A stretch of 29,854 nt of DNA from positions 1 to 29,854 of the forward strand of contig NBIV01000515.1 in the NCBI GenBank assembly GCA_003194525.1. The letters are read 5' to 3'. Both the position numbers and the translations under genes were made by a program. This DNA comes from Gracilariopsis chorda. Lineage: Eukaryota; Rhodophyta; Florideophyceae; Gracilariales; Gracilariaceae. This document shows, piece after piece, positions 1 through 9,848 of this stretch (position 1 is the stretch's first letter; every line of letters starts with the position of its first letter). The notes beneath the pieces are model-generated. The model was not told where the DNA came from, ran no database searches, and worked only from the letters and a program-made list of their open reading frames with translations.

Positions 1-329
1 AAACCACACCTAGAGGATGCCATAATAGTGTACCTGAAGTTGAGTATCACGAGGTTGAACCAGAAGAACTAGAACAACCTCGAGGGTGCTTGCTTTACTT
101 CCCCGGAGGTGGAGCTCCAGCAGCGCACTATATGCAATGCGGCAAGCTGACCTCGACGGAAACTATCTATTGTATCCTACAAAAATTTACGTAACGAATT
201 ACAGTCCGCTGGAACGATTCTCTGGAGTTGTGTGCTACGTGGCACCAGTTAGAAAATACAGATACTCCGTTAGGAATCTTTCATAACAGACCATCCTCAG
301 GAGCATATATAGTGCCCACTGTACTACAA

Positions 330-1020
330 TCCATAGCAGCTGGACTGGCTGGAGCTGACCACAGCCATGACGTTGGCAAGCAAAATTGGTACCTTGATTC
401 AAGAGCAAGCCAGCCCATGGACAACGATATTGGAGTATTTGACGGTACTTTAAGGACGCACTACTTGCTACCGTATCCGTTGCCAATGGGCAGTACTTAG
501 AAGTGAAAGGAACAGAGAAAGTGAAATGCCGAGGAACATGCTTTCGGGAAAGACGCAACACAATCTCTCAAAGAAGTCTAATATGTTCCTGGACTGATCT
601 GTAACCTTCTTTCTGACAGTTCCATCCATAGCAAGGGATAACATGGTGGTATTTTAGACCAATAGTAAGCAATGATGGTATCTGCCTAATTTCTAATCAG
701 ACTACTGGCAAGGTAATAGCACTGGAAATGGAGCAGCAGCCAGGAAGGCAGCTAAGAAGATTTTGGTGTTACAATGTAGTGGAGTATCTGTCACACCCCT
801 TCCGAAAGTAGTTAAAAGAAAGGGGAGCTCAGTTAGTGACCACTCAAGCATACAGCCTGGAGTCCAAGGGAAAAGTCGAACACTTCAACCGGACACTCGG
901 AGGGAGCACGTCGTCGAGAGCTCATGTAGTATAAATTCTAAAGCCGTACTGCTTCGGAGCGAAACTGCTAGAAACGTGATTCAAGCAGGTCAGCTGGAGC
1001 ATGCACAGTACTGATCGGTT
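330..1020 (+). pseudogene. Decayed Ty1/copia gag-pol fragment (protease and integrase remnants)
   Basis: Seen: around 388-420 one frame reads WYLDSRAS, the copia aspartic-protease signature W-x-L-D-S-G-A-S with Gly changed to Arg. In a shifted frame, 471-510 reads VSVANGQYLEVKG, which is the usual continuation of that domain. At about 690-715 there is QTTGKVIA, and at about 868-900 KGKVEHFNRTL, resembling the end of a copia integrase core. At least two frame changes and several stops separate these pieces, so no protein can be made. Order (protease, then integrase, plus strand) fits copia. RT and RNase H are absent, because the match ends where Helitron sequence begins near 1021. Bases 1-330 show no clear domain, although 30-90 reads as an acidic Glu-rich stretch like a copia linker. 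Identification is from motifs only. Confidence 0.55.
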
Positions 1021-2620
1021 GCGTGCACCGTACGGAGGTGAGTCATGTGCTTCAGCCCCAACTCCTGTACGGTGGCGATGGAAAAAGGAACAATCTCAGC
1101 TGGGATGAGCTTGTCAACATGTGCAAGGGCTTGGAGCTGCTGCTGCGCATCGTTTTTGAGAAAACACATGATGTGCGCGTGCGTAGGCCTCGATCTTGGA
1201 ACTCGACGACCTTCACCTGAGCAAAAATGGCTCCAAAGAACTGTTCATTATTTTCGAACGACATTAAGGCTTTCATGTTGAGAAGCAACAATTGATTACA
1301 AATGTCGGGTATATGGGGAGCGCTATGATTATGGAACAACGCCCTGGTGGTTTCAGGCCAGTTTTGACTGCAAGTCACCGTGAGAATTTTTTTGGAGTGC
1401 CCATTCGTCTTGGATATGACAATGATGTCGTGCATTTGCTGTCTCATTTATCCGTCACCTCCAGTAAGGATGGAGGCCAACACGAACAGTCGTCTGGCGC
1501 ATACAGAATCCGCCTCATCCACGTCCAGAAGGGCTTCGCCCAGATTCTCACACAGAGATGTATAATCCGCAACTCGAAGTCTCTCCTGGCTGTTTCGCAA
1601 GTACGGTAAATGCTCTGAATCATCCTTTCAGAACTGCTTGACCATGTAATGCTGGGAGAGCCGTTTGCTCCGTAGAATTGTAGTGAACGCATTCATTCTA
1701 TCGAAAGGCTGCCACGAATAATACATCAGTGAAGTCACCTTCTTCTCTCGTGCGTAGTTGTGTTGTCAATACCTAATCTGAAAATGGCATTCGTCCTGGA
1801 CACCTGGACACAGAAGAACGTAGCTCAAGAGTTCTTACGAGCTGTCCATGACACGGCTAGCGTCCTGCACTTCATCACCATTTACAGTCAGCTTTTCAAG
1901 CGTACGCACAACAACGTAGAGCGTCTCAATCTCACCTTAATCACTCCCTGGAATGATTGCCGCAACGTGCAATTTTACAGGCTTGTTGTGGCGACAAACA
2001 TGCTCAAAACGGGGCCATCTAACGGCATGAATGAGCATCTGATACGACACTACTGGCGTATTGGTGATAGAACACTTATGCGAGTCGCAGAATGTTTGCA
2101 CGTATGGGTTTGACGTGTGTAACGTAGCTGCAAACTCAAACAGAACTTTTAGTAGAAGATGGAGCATTATACTTGCCCTCCTCGCCGAATGCGCGTGAGA
2201 GTTGGTTTTGTGGATATACATGGACAGGAATGCGGGCTGGACAGCCTGAGCGGGAATGAGCGGACCTATGTAGGGATAGATTTGTCCCTGCATGGTGTCG
2301 GTAGAATTGAAAGTGGAGTCCCCCAAACCGCGGTTCATCCAGTTTGCTTTGACGGAATCCATAGACAAAACTTTGTTGTAGGCACGGATCTCAACACAAA
2401 AGTGATTTTCTCTGGGCCGAGTCGCAGTCAATAGTTGACGAAGAAGGACCTAGGCTCCAGAAGCGCAAGAATGCTGAGATGCTCTTTTGTGCACCTTTCC
2501 GAGAAAGGCAGGTTCCAGTGAGAGCTGTCCACCACTCTCTTCTCGCTAAAATGCAGTGCCTTGTAAAAGCGACACTCTACATTCATGCGACCATGTTCCA
2601 TGTAGCCAATATCATTTACA
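1021..2620 (-). mobile_element. Helitron Rep (Helitron-like N) fragment, heavily decayed
   Basis: Read on the minus strand from 2620 down, the motif order is that of a Helitron replication initiator. A Cys/His-poor remnant comes first (GRMNVEC, KALHF). Then follow IRAYNKVLSMDSVKA and GQIYPYIGPLIP (2431-2260), NPYVQTF, and HNKPV..AAIIPG near 1945. Further on are YSWQPF, SQHYMVKQ, ASILTGGDG, MRQQMHDIIVISK and CSQNWPE (about 1400), then VVEFQDRGL (about 1200). In a shifted frame HAHIMCFLKND continues to 1021. The HUH-type active-site region would be in the last part. No SF1 helicase domain and no Helitron 3' hairpin/CTRR end is present, so this is a truncated piece. Stops lie near 1935, 1835 and 1445, with frame changes near 1640-1760 and 1200. 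Family assignment is confident. Ends are approximate. Confidence 0.78.
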
Positions 2621-2625
2621 TTTGT

Positions 2626-3312
2626 GGTAGAACGACCGTACGGGGGTCAGATGATGACGGGCGACAGCGAAAAACGATGCGCGATGACGTGGGAGACCGG
2701 ACGGTGGACAGATGGCAAGGGTGCACCTGACCGGCACGGTGCACCTGGGGACTGTTGGGACGGGATACACGTGTCCGACGGGAAGAAAGGGCAGGCATGC
2801 CTGCATGACGTTAGATAATTTTCAAATAATCTAAGGTAGTGCGTACCCAGGCCCGCCACTGGCCCATATCTCCCGAGGTCCTTCGTCGCCGAGATGTACC
2901 ACGGGGCCGGCGGGTCTACTGAGGAGGACAGTACCCCCCGAACCCCATCAACGAGTAAAGGCAGACGTCATCCCACAAAACGGACTAGTTTCTTGTTCTA
3001 GTTGGCGTTAAAAACTGCCCACTAGCTTGTACTACTACTGCACACGGTACACCACGAGCGGTACACGACCGCCAACGCTCTACGCGTGCTCCCTGACCAC
3101 ACCTGACGCAGTTGCCCGTCCGGTTCCGCAGCCCTCGACCGGCGTCTCCTGACTTCTACTGTTCGGATCACCGAGCCCATCTTCCGCCCGGGCTTTCTAG
3201 GAAATCCTTCTACTGACCGCTAAGGCACGTCCGACCAGTCAGCATCTTGTGCTGAAGCATTGTGCTTCCCCATATTGGTCTCCCAACCTAGAAGACCAAT
3301 CACAGACCGAAA
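2626..3312 (+). other. Untranslated 5' region of the gypsy element (possible LTR/leader)
   Basis: No coding region is supported here. The stretch is GC-rich and starts beside the Helitron fragment. It contains one CCGTACGG motif (2636-2643), the word enriched through the gypsy element, so the element probably begins about here. A near-palindrome of 22 bp lies at about 2812-2833. Two perfect small hairpins precede gag: GAAGCA-TTG-TGCTTC at 3254-3268, and ATTGGTCT ... AGACCAAT at 3274-3300 with an 11-nt loop. LTR limits and the primer-binding site cannot be fixed because the matching 3' LTR is missing from the window. Confidence 0.35.
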
Positions 3313-4990
3313 ATGGAATCGAAACTTCCGAAAGCACGGAGTCAGAAGGGTTTGCAGGACAGAAAAACAGCCCAGCCCGTTACGGGGTCTCAGACCGCTT
3401 AGGCGATGGTCTCTGACACCGCTTCGGCCTCAAACCGAAGCAGCAGAAGTGCGCCAGCACTCAACACGTTTATACTGGATAACCCAGAGTCAATGCTTCC
3501 CACAGGAAGTGCAGCAGCGTCCTCCTTTACACCGTACGGCCCGCCAGCATCTCAGGTGCCAACCGCAACTACTGGGGCAGCCGCGTCTTCACGCAATACA
3601 TCGATCGGGAACATTGGCTTCGGCAGCTTGTCGGACCGTATCCGGACTCACCTCTCGGGGTTCGTCAGCACGGAACTCGAGAAAAGGGTACCAGTAGCGG
3701 TCGAGGAGTATCTTGCCATTAGGATGCCCCAAATATTGGAGCAACAGCCCTCTGAGACAATCCGCACGGTTACCGAGGAAGTGATTTCACGCCTCCAGCC
3801 AAGCGTCGACCGCACGGAATTCCAGCCAAATCGGACAAATCATCAGTTATATGCGAGACAACATGTCACCCAGAGCCTCTCAAAGTTTGACACAACCCGT
3901 ACGGGCACAGAACGGGCTCTAGAGTCCGGTATAGGTATTCTGGACGGGAATCAAAGAGGAAATTCCCGAACGATCAATGTACCGGCAATTCCCAGTCAGC
4001 CAGATCTGAACGGAGATCCTGACGATAGTAACTCCGATGGAGGGAGCTCAGACCGCGGCAGACGCGGCCGCCGGGATAAACGGTCCGGTTCGGATCGTAA
4101 AAACCACGGCAGGAAGAGAACTTCCCGTCGCAAACGCAGACCTAACCGTTCGGACTCAGATACAGACCGAACGGAGACTTCAGAGTCCGAAAAAGATCTT
4201 TCCGACTCGGACAAAGGAGCGAGTGGCGACTCGCGAGGTTCGCATCACCGTTCGGTCAGGAGGTCGTTTAAGCTGCTGAAGCCACCTAACGACTTGTTTC
4301 GGAAGGCCGTAGACTACACGTCATATCGGCTTCTCAAGAAGTCCGCACGGTATGATGCCCGGATGGTCAGGAAGGTTGGCTGCTACCACAAGAACCTGGA
4401 TGTGCAGCCAAAGGGGTGGCCGTTCTCCAGAAAGGACCCCATTGCCGTATTGGGCTTCTTACAGCGATTTAAGACCGCATGCGACCAAAACGGAATGACA
4501 GAGGGCGCAGCCCTCTGGTGCTTCGTTTTATTTGACCGGGCCGGCACACACGCTGGTTCAATCCCGTATCACTGGAGAAACCAATGCGGTCGACGTCCGT
4601 AAACGGGAAACGTTGCGCACATACTCAGAGGTGGTGAAATTTTTGTTAACCACGTATGCGACCGACGAGGTAATCGTGGACGCGTACGCCGAGGTGACGA
4701 CTTATCGACAGTCCTCAGGTATGTCCAAAACGGAATTCGCCCAGAAACTCTGGGATAAAGCACTCCGCAGTGGGAACGTGTTCTCAGATCGACGTTTGAA
4801 GTCCATCTTCGTGGAGAACCTGCTGCCCGCCATACGGTCGAAAGTCAGAAACCATCTGACAACTCATCCGCACATCAAACTGAACGCATTAGCCCGATAC
4901 GCGGAATCCTACGGCGACACGCACCGTGGGACAAAACTGCAAACACTCTGCACGGACTCTCTGCCAACTCATCGTCGTCGCTCACGCTGA
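3313..4990 (+). pseudogene. gag: Gypsy gag (capsid-like) with an early in-frame TAG and one frameshift
   Basis: The first ATG of the frame is at 3313. It meets TAG at 3400-3402, and the same frame restarts at ATG 3406 and runs to 4602. Residues before about 4000 are Ser/Ala/Thr-rich. A very basic Arg/Lys/Ser/Asp stretch (about 4040-4260) follows, then a folded capsid-like region. Near 4530 the reading continues in another frame through TYSEVVKFLL, EFAQKLWDKAL and IFVENLLPAIRSKV up to 4990. These match the Retrotrans_gag style of Ty3/gypsy elements. A single-base indel near 4525-4535 best explains the frame change; a programmed shift is unlikely in mid-capsid. A zinc-knuckle-like remnant (CRI...DHCKM) lies near 5190-5235 with its second Cys missing. 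Confidence 0.7.
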
Positions 4991-5251
4991 CGAGTGATGA
5001 GCCTGGAGACCGACTCGGACGAGGATGATTCGGAGGCACCGGGTGGTCAAGTTTTTGCGATGGGAGGTGGCAATAGTCTACCGTCTCTCCCACGACACCG
5101 ATCTCCACCACGTCTCATTCTTCCCGGACGGTCCGATTCGCTGCACCAGGTAGAGGTGTAGTCCCCGTATCCGCACGGTTATTGGACAAACCGTGCCGGA
5201 TATTTCTTTCCCGAGAGCCGGACCATTGCAAAATGCTAGCACCGGAAGTAC

Positions 5252-6457
5252 GTGCTGCCCTGTAAGCTGCACGAGATGCTAATTATACCCTACGCCGTGA
5301 GGAGGGGTATTACAACCTCCCAAGAAGTCCGCCCGGACGTACTAGTAATACCAGACCCGCACGGGCTAGTATCGGTATACACCAGGGTCAACCCCAGACC
5401 CAAGCCCGCTCGAGAACACAAGGCTATGCAGTCCAATTGGTGGAAAATGACACACCACCCACTCCGGAAAACCACCCGGAGGGTGCGTAGAGGCGACCCA
5501 CCCCCGTGGCCTGAAAGCCTCAATAAGGAGACCGAGCGGCCTCATAATGAATCCGATTCGGGACCACCGGCTCCATTCGGAGACGAACGCACGGACGTAA
5601 AACAAGAGTCTGAGACCGATCCAGTAATGCTGTTCAGCAGAGCGCATTATAAAGTCCGTTTCTCAATCGGCCTCGACTCTCAGGTGCCACTCCCTGTCAC
5701 TGGTGTTCATGGCACCGGTGCGGGACCAAACATGGGCCACTAGAACGCTCTCCCACCCGAATGGCAATCAAAGCTGCTCACGAGACCGCATCCAAATATT
5801 ACAGATGCTGCTCGTAACTGTATGCGGACTTTGGTAGTCATCCGCCTGTTTATCCGAATCAGTAGTCTGGGAGTCTGGGACCATTTCCTAGTCTCCAAAA
5901 ACCTAGCCACATCGTGCTTGTTGGGAACAAAGTTCATCGACAAGCACGTGATGGCCATATACCCCCAACGGAAACAAGTTGCTTTCCACAATTCCCGACC
6001 GGTGGCCCTACTTTCGACAACCGCACGGTTTCAAACTAATAATGTTCACGAATCTTTCCCAATAACGGAAAACTCCATCTCTAGCAAGATTCGAGTAGCC
6101 CGAGCAGTCGGTACACCGCCTATGACCCAAGCGGAAGTTCAAGTAACCGCCAACACTGGAGGACTTTCATTCCTCCAACTCAACCCGAAAAAGGTCAAGA
6201 AACGCCTTATGCTCATGGCCAATGGCGTCATGGAGTTTATACCCACCCGAGCATTCCGATTCCCCCTCTCCAACTTCGGACAAGCTCCCATACATTTGGC
6301 AAAGAACACCATCGTCGGGCACGCCACGCCCGCCCCGGTTCCCCTAATTTCCCCGTCCCCGTTCATCGTGGACGACGAAGCAAAGGAGGGGAGGCTAATC
6401 TCAACCAAACCGACCAGGATCAAGAGTCCGACCCGTTCAAAGCCGATGATTGGGTAA
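5252..6457 (+). pseudogene. Gypsy aspartic protease region, active-site Asp lost
   Basis: In one frame the stretch at 5650-5740 reads KVRFSIGLD...VTGVHGTGAGPN, the gypsy protease core whose usual active-site triad is D-T-G. Here it is G-T-G, so catalysis is lost. The frame is stopped at 5741. It reappears at 5822-6457 with LGVWDHFLVSKNL and LLGTKFIDKHVMAIYP, the usual second half of a retropepsin (flap and C-terminal strand). The rest to 6457 is the linker to RT, which is in a different frame. The two frames overlap at about 6380-6457 (the RT frame reads KADDWVKKV where the protease frame stops at TAA). The role in an intact element is to process the Gag-Pol polyprotein. Confidence 0.6.
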
Positions 6458-7500
6458 AAAAAGTCCGTGTAGGAGAAGAGTACGAGACCGAACGGGAAAG
6501 AATTACCGACTTTCTGGAACCGTTTTGGGATATGTGGGATGGACACTTGGGGTACATCTCCATTGCCAAACACTGCATATATTTAGAAAAAGGTTCCAAA
6601 ACCATCTTCCAGATGCTTTACCGAGCGAGACAGGAACGAAGGGAAATGGAAAGGGAAGAGGTAACAAAGCAATTCCGCGCGGGCGTAATAGAGCCGTCGT
6701 CCGCAGAATGGGCAAGTTCTGTCGTATTTGCACCCAAAAAAGACGGTACTCTGCGCTTTTGCGTTGACTACCGCCGCCTCAACGTGATGATCGTACGGGA
6801 TACTTACCCCATACCGAGAAGGGATGAGTGCATCGACTCTTTAGGTGATGCAGTGGTATTCACTACGTTAGACGCCAATAGCGGTTACTGGCGATGCAAA
6901 GTCGACGAGACCAACCGGGACAAAACGACCTTTGCGTCCCACATGGGTTTGCTCCGCTACATTAGAATGCCGTTCGGTCTCAAGAATGCTCCGGCTACTT
7001 TCCAGAGGGCGCTCGACATCATCGTTTCGCGAGTTAAATGGCAAATCGCTCTAGTTTACCTAGATGACGTCAATATATATTCCCGATCGGTTCAAGAGCA
7101 CTTCGAACATGTGCAGACCGTATTGGAACTGCACCGTTCGGCTGGAACTACCCTGCGGTTGGAGAAATGTTATTTCTGCCACCAAGCCGTCGACTATCTT
7201 GGTCATATAATCCGTCCGGGCAAACTGAAGGTATCCGGAAAAGTTTGGAACGCTTTGCGACGAGCGAAACCTCCCACAAAGCAGACGGAGCTACGGTCAT
7301 TCCTCGGCCTTTGCAACGTGTTCCGCCCGTTTTTTGAGGCATTCGCGCGCATTGCCAGCCCGCTTAATCGGAAACTGGAAAAAGACCAACCATTCGAGTT
7401 CGTAACTCTGACCGATACGGAGTATAAGGCGTTCGTCAAACTACCCCAACGTCTCATACGTCTGCCTATACTGGCACTCCCCCAAAACGGTCACAGATAA
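6400..7500 (+). pseudogene. Gypsy reverse transcriptase domain
   Basis: The frame containing 6532-7500 is open upstream to about 6400. It holds the RT core: VFAPKKDGTLRFCVDYRRLN, then TTLDANSGYW with the first catalytic Asp, RMPFGLKNAPATFQRA, and the YLDD box (YLDDVNIYS). The thumb/connection region is LRSFLGLCNVFRPFF. All RT catalytic residues I can see are intact. The frame ends at TAA 7498-7500 exactly before the RNase H start (ILDTDAC), and reading continues in the same frame beyond it. Intact homologues make this part of a Gag-Pol polyprotein that copies the element's RNA. Confidence 0.88.
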
Positions 7501-8079
7501 ATCCTGGACACGGACGCTTGCAATACCAAAGTCGGATGCGGTCTCCTCCAGGAGCAGCCCAAGGGCGACCTTCGTCCGATTGGCTACTGAAGCCGCTCAC
7601 TAAGAAAGCCCGAACGGGCCTACTCCACTACCGAACGGGAATGTTTGGCCGTCGTTTGGGCCATTCGTCATCTCCGTCCGTACTTGGAAGGCACACGGTT
7701 CACACTTCGTACGGACGATCACGCACTGCGCTGGATCCTGATCCTAGCGGATGCGTTCGGACGGTTAGCGAGATGGAGGCTCGGTCTCATGGAGTACGAA
7801 TTTGACGTAATCCACCGACTGGGCGTTAAGCACCAAGCGGCTGACGCGCTTTCTAGAGTCCGTACGGATGGAGAAGACACAGACCCGCTCGAAGACGAGG
7901 TACCGTGCATGATGACGAACCACGTGACCGAAACGGGCGAAGAATATACTGTAGCTACGGTGTGCTGGGACGGTGGGGAGAAGAACATCATAAAGGACTG
8001 GCCACAAAACAATCCGAACGGGATAGGACTCCCAGCATTACTCGAAGTTAATGACGAGTTGCAGGAAGTCCCCCGATAA
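7501..8079 (+). pseudogene. Gypsy RNase H domain with in-frame TGA
   Basis: This continues the RT frame after TAA 7498-7500. It shows the RNase HI acidic residues: Asp in ILDTDAC, Glu in TTERECLAVVWAI, and Asp in TDDHALRW. TGA at 7588-7590 sits in PIGY-stop-SRSL, where gypsy proteins commonly have Trp, so TGG->TGA is the likely cause. The reading then runs to TAA 8077-8079. The integrase follows one base out of frame, next to a run of C (8068-8073), which suggests a single-base loss there. Confidence 0.8.
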
Positions 8080-8081
8080 CG

Positions 8082-8534
8082 GTGAAAGAGTTCCTCCAGG
8101 AACAGAAGAATGATCCCCTCTGTAAGTCCGCACGGGCGAAAGTCGGAGACGGCAAATGCCTATTCGATGTAAACCGAAACGGGATATTGATAAGGAAAGC
8201 TCCGATAGATGGAACTCTCCAATGGTACGTGCCGCAGATACTTCAAGCCAGGTTATTATATCTGCCCCATTACCTGCGGTTTGCTGGACACCCTGGCGCA
8301 ACAAAGATGTATTCCACGCTGCGACAGAACTACTACTGGTCGGGGATGGCTAGTGACGTATTTCGGACCGTACGGGATTGTCGTACCTGCGTCTCCACTC
8401 GCGGAAGTCGCCAGCGGCACCATAAGCTCTTGAAGATATTTCCCGCAGCGGGCCCGTTGGAATTTGTCGCAACGGACATCCTTGGTCCATTCACAAAGTC
8501 TGCAAAGAGGAAACAATACATTGTAGTATCCTAA
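8082..8534 (+). pseudogene. Gypsy integrase, zinc finger and start of catalytic core only
   Basis: The H2C2 zinc finger is visible: two His in PHYLRFAGH, then DCRTC about 30 residues later. It is followed by FVATDILGPF, where the Asp is the first of the DDE triad. The frame ends at TAA 8532-8534, and I could not find the second Asp, the Glu or a chromodomain in any frame downstream. Minus-strand tyrosine-recombinase element sequence follows instead. The integrase is therefore cut to about one third of its normal length. Confidence 0.8.
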
Positions 8535-8571
8535 TCATTCGTTTCAATAAGTGGAGCTAGGAGGAGGGATA

Positions 8572-8592
8572 ATTGCAACTTATCAATTTTTA
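8572..8592 (+). repeat. Inverted repeat, left copy (DIRS-type element)
   Basis: ATTGCAACTTATC at 8572-8584 followed by AATTTTTA. The reverse complement of the 13-mer is at 11807-11819, also followed (on the minus strand, after 8 extra bases) by AATTTTTA. The pair brackets the recombinase, RNase H and RT ORFs. Confidence 0.55.
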
Positions 8593-8647
8593 ATGTAGTA
8601 AACTATGATTACTTAAACTAAGTGCTTGACTTTCCAAGAATTCCATT

Positions 8648-8837
8648 ATTCGCATGGGGCATTTCCGAATCGCATTAAGGGATGCGAATTCCGAAGGCCA
8701 CACCAGGTTGCCTCAATTACTAGTGGTAGAGGCTTCCATTTAGGGGGGTTCAGAAAATTGATTTCTGGGGCTCAAAAATCAGAAAATCGATTTTCGAGAG
8801 CCAGAAAATTGAACCGGACCCCAAAAAGGCGGAAGCC
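8648..8837. repeat. Inverted repeats and large imperfect hairpin after the recombinase ORF
   Basis: ATTCGCAT at 8648-8655 pairs with ATGCGAAT at 8682-8689. Further in, GGCTTCC (8731-8737) pairs with GGAAGCC (8831-8837), GGGG (8743-8746) with CCCC (8819-8822), GGTTC (8747-8751) with GAACC (8811-8815), and GGCTC (8769-8773) with GAGCC (8798-8802). The tip is the perfect palindrome GAAAATCGATTTTC (8782-8795). Three copies of CAGAAAATYGA start at 8751, 8780 and 8802. It lies just beyond the stop of the recombinase ORF. Confidence 0.6.
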
Positions 8838-8839
8838 GA

Positions 8840-9787
8840 CTATTCCCACCCCGTCTCACCAACAACGTTTAAGTAAGCGTTGATGGACGAGTTAATGCAC
8901 TCGATTTTCCGTTTGCCTTGAGCAGAAAAATCGAGTTTGGCAAGAGTTGTGGCTCCAGGCTGTACGTAGCGGAGAAGCATATCTGGGTTTTTCCAGCGGC
9001 CACGCCGTTGGATGTGCAAGATAGGCTCTTTTTGTGTGTAGTCATGCGTCGCACCACAATAGTGGAAGGAGTGCGATGTGATGTGCGGGTTTTTCGGATC
9101 GCAGCGGAGGTGATTTTGAAGGATGTTACGAATGCAATCGTGGAACTGCTCATTGCGGAGCAAGAAGGGCTGTGAAATCGGATCACGATTTTTCTGTAGC
9201 GCAAAAAATCGTTGCAACCCTTGCTTGAGCAATGGGGTCCGAATAATCACACTTTGTTGTAGCTGGGAGGTTTTACTTCGTTGTAAAATCAAAATACCAG
9301 CATGCGACTCATGTCATTCAGCGGGGAGTATGTCTTTCCATCGGAGCGCTGCTAGCTCGCTAGACCACAGATAACAGTCAAAAGAAAGGAGGATAGAAAT
9401 GCCAAACTCGAACGAATAGAGGCGATTTACAAAGTAGGCCAGAGCAACTGCTAAAGCACGAGGACAGGCAGTGTATTGCTGGCTAGGTACTAGCCGATAC
9501 TAACCAAGCAATGCTTTATGCGATAGCGGGAGCTGACGTTTCAGTTCGGGCAGAAAGACTAAAACTGCAGTTCTTGTCTGGGCACAGATGCCCTTTCCAG
9601 CTCCTTCGTTGGAGTGGTAGATGTAGGAAAAATATTCCCCCAGCAGTGCGTCAATTTCATCGAGCGATGCGCTTTTCTGATTTCCTTTGCACCATTCCAA
9701 AAATCGATTCAGTACTTGTAAATATCGTTTCTGCGTTGCGGGGGCCAGCGAGGCCAGAGCTAAGTCAGAACCGTCGTGATGGGGCAT
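8840..9787 (-). pseudogene. Tyrosine recombinase of the DIRS-type element
   Basis: One frame runs from 9787 to 8840, broken only by TAG 9500-9502 and TGA 9314-9316. N-terminal part: ATQKRYLQVLNRFLEW, a SAM-like core-binding domain. Catalytic part: LLSFDCYLWSSELAAL, where the first catalytic Arg is expected but Trp is present. Next come the Lys in QRSKTS and HSFHYCGATHDY, where the H-x-x-R box has His in place of Arg. RRGRW supplies the usual His/Trp position, and MLLRYVQP holds the nucleophilic Tyr. Both Arg losses are single transitions (CGG->TGG, CGT->CAT). In an active element the enzyme would insert circular cDNA without target-site duplication. Confidence 0.8.
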
Positions 9788-9848
9788 CTGCAGGATTAAT
9801 TGCTGAGGGGATCGAGATCAGAATAATCTGTAGTTCCTCAGCTAGTAA

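Larger units (their letters stand above)
2626..8534 (+). mobile_element. Ty3/gypsy LTR retrotransposon, truncated in integrase
   Basis: Domain order gag, zinc-knuckle remnant, protease, RT, RNase H, integrase zinc finger and integrase core start is seen on the plus strand; this is the Ty3/gypsy order. The element is non-autonomous now. It has frame changes near 4530, 6350-6450 and 8078, in-frame stops at 3400, 7498 and 7588, and loss of everything after the first integrase aspartate. The 3' LTR is absent. The DIRS-type element begins right after the break, which suggests insertion or a joined deletion. The DNA is unusually rich in CCGNNCGG. Confidence 0.85.

Noticed and set aside
6380..6457. 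Programmed frameshift between gypsy protease and RT
   Set aside because: The A-run at 6457-6463 lies after the protease frame has already drifted into linker, and other frame breaks in this copy are clearly decay. Only intact copies could show recoding.
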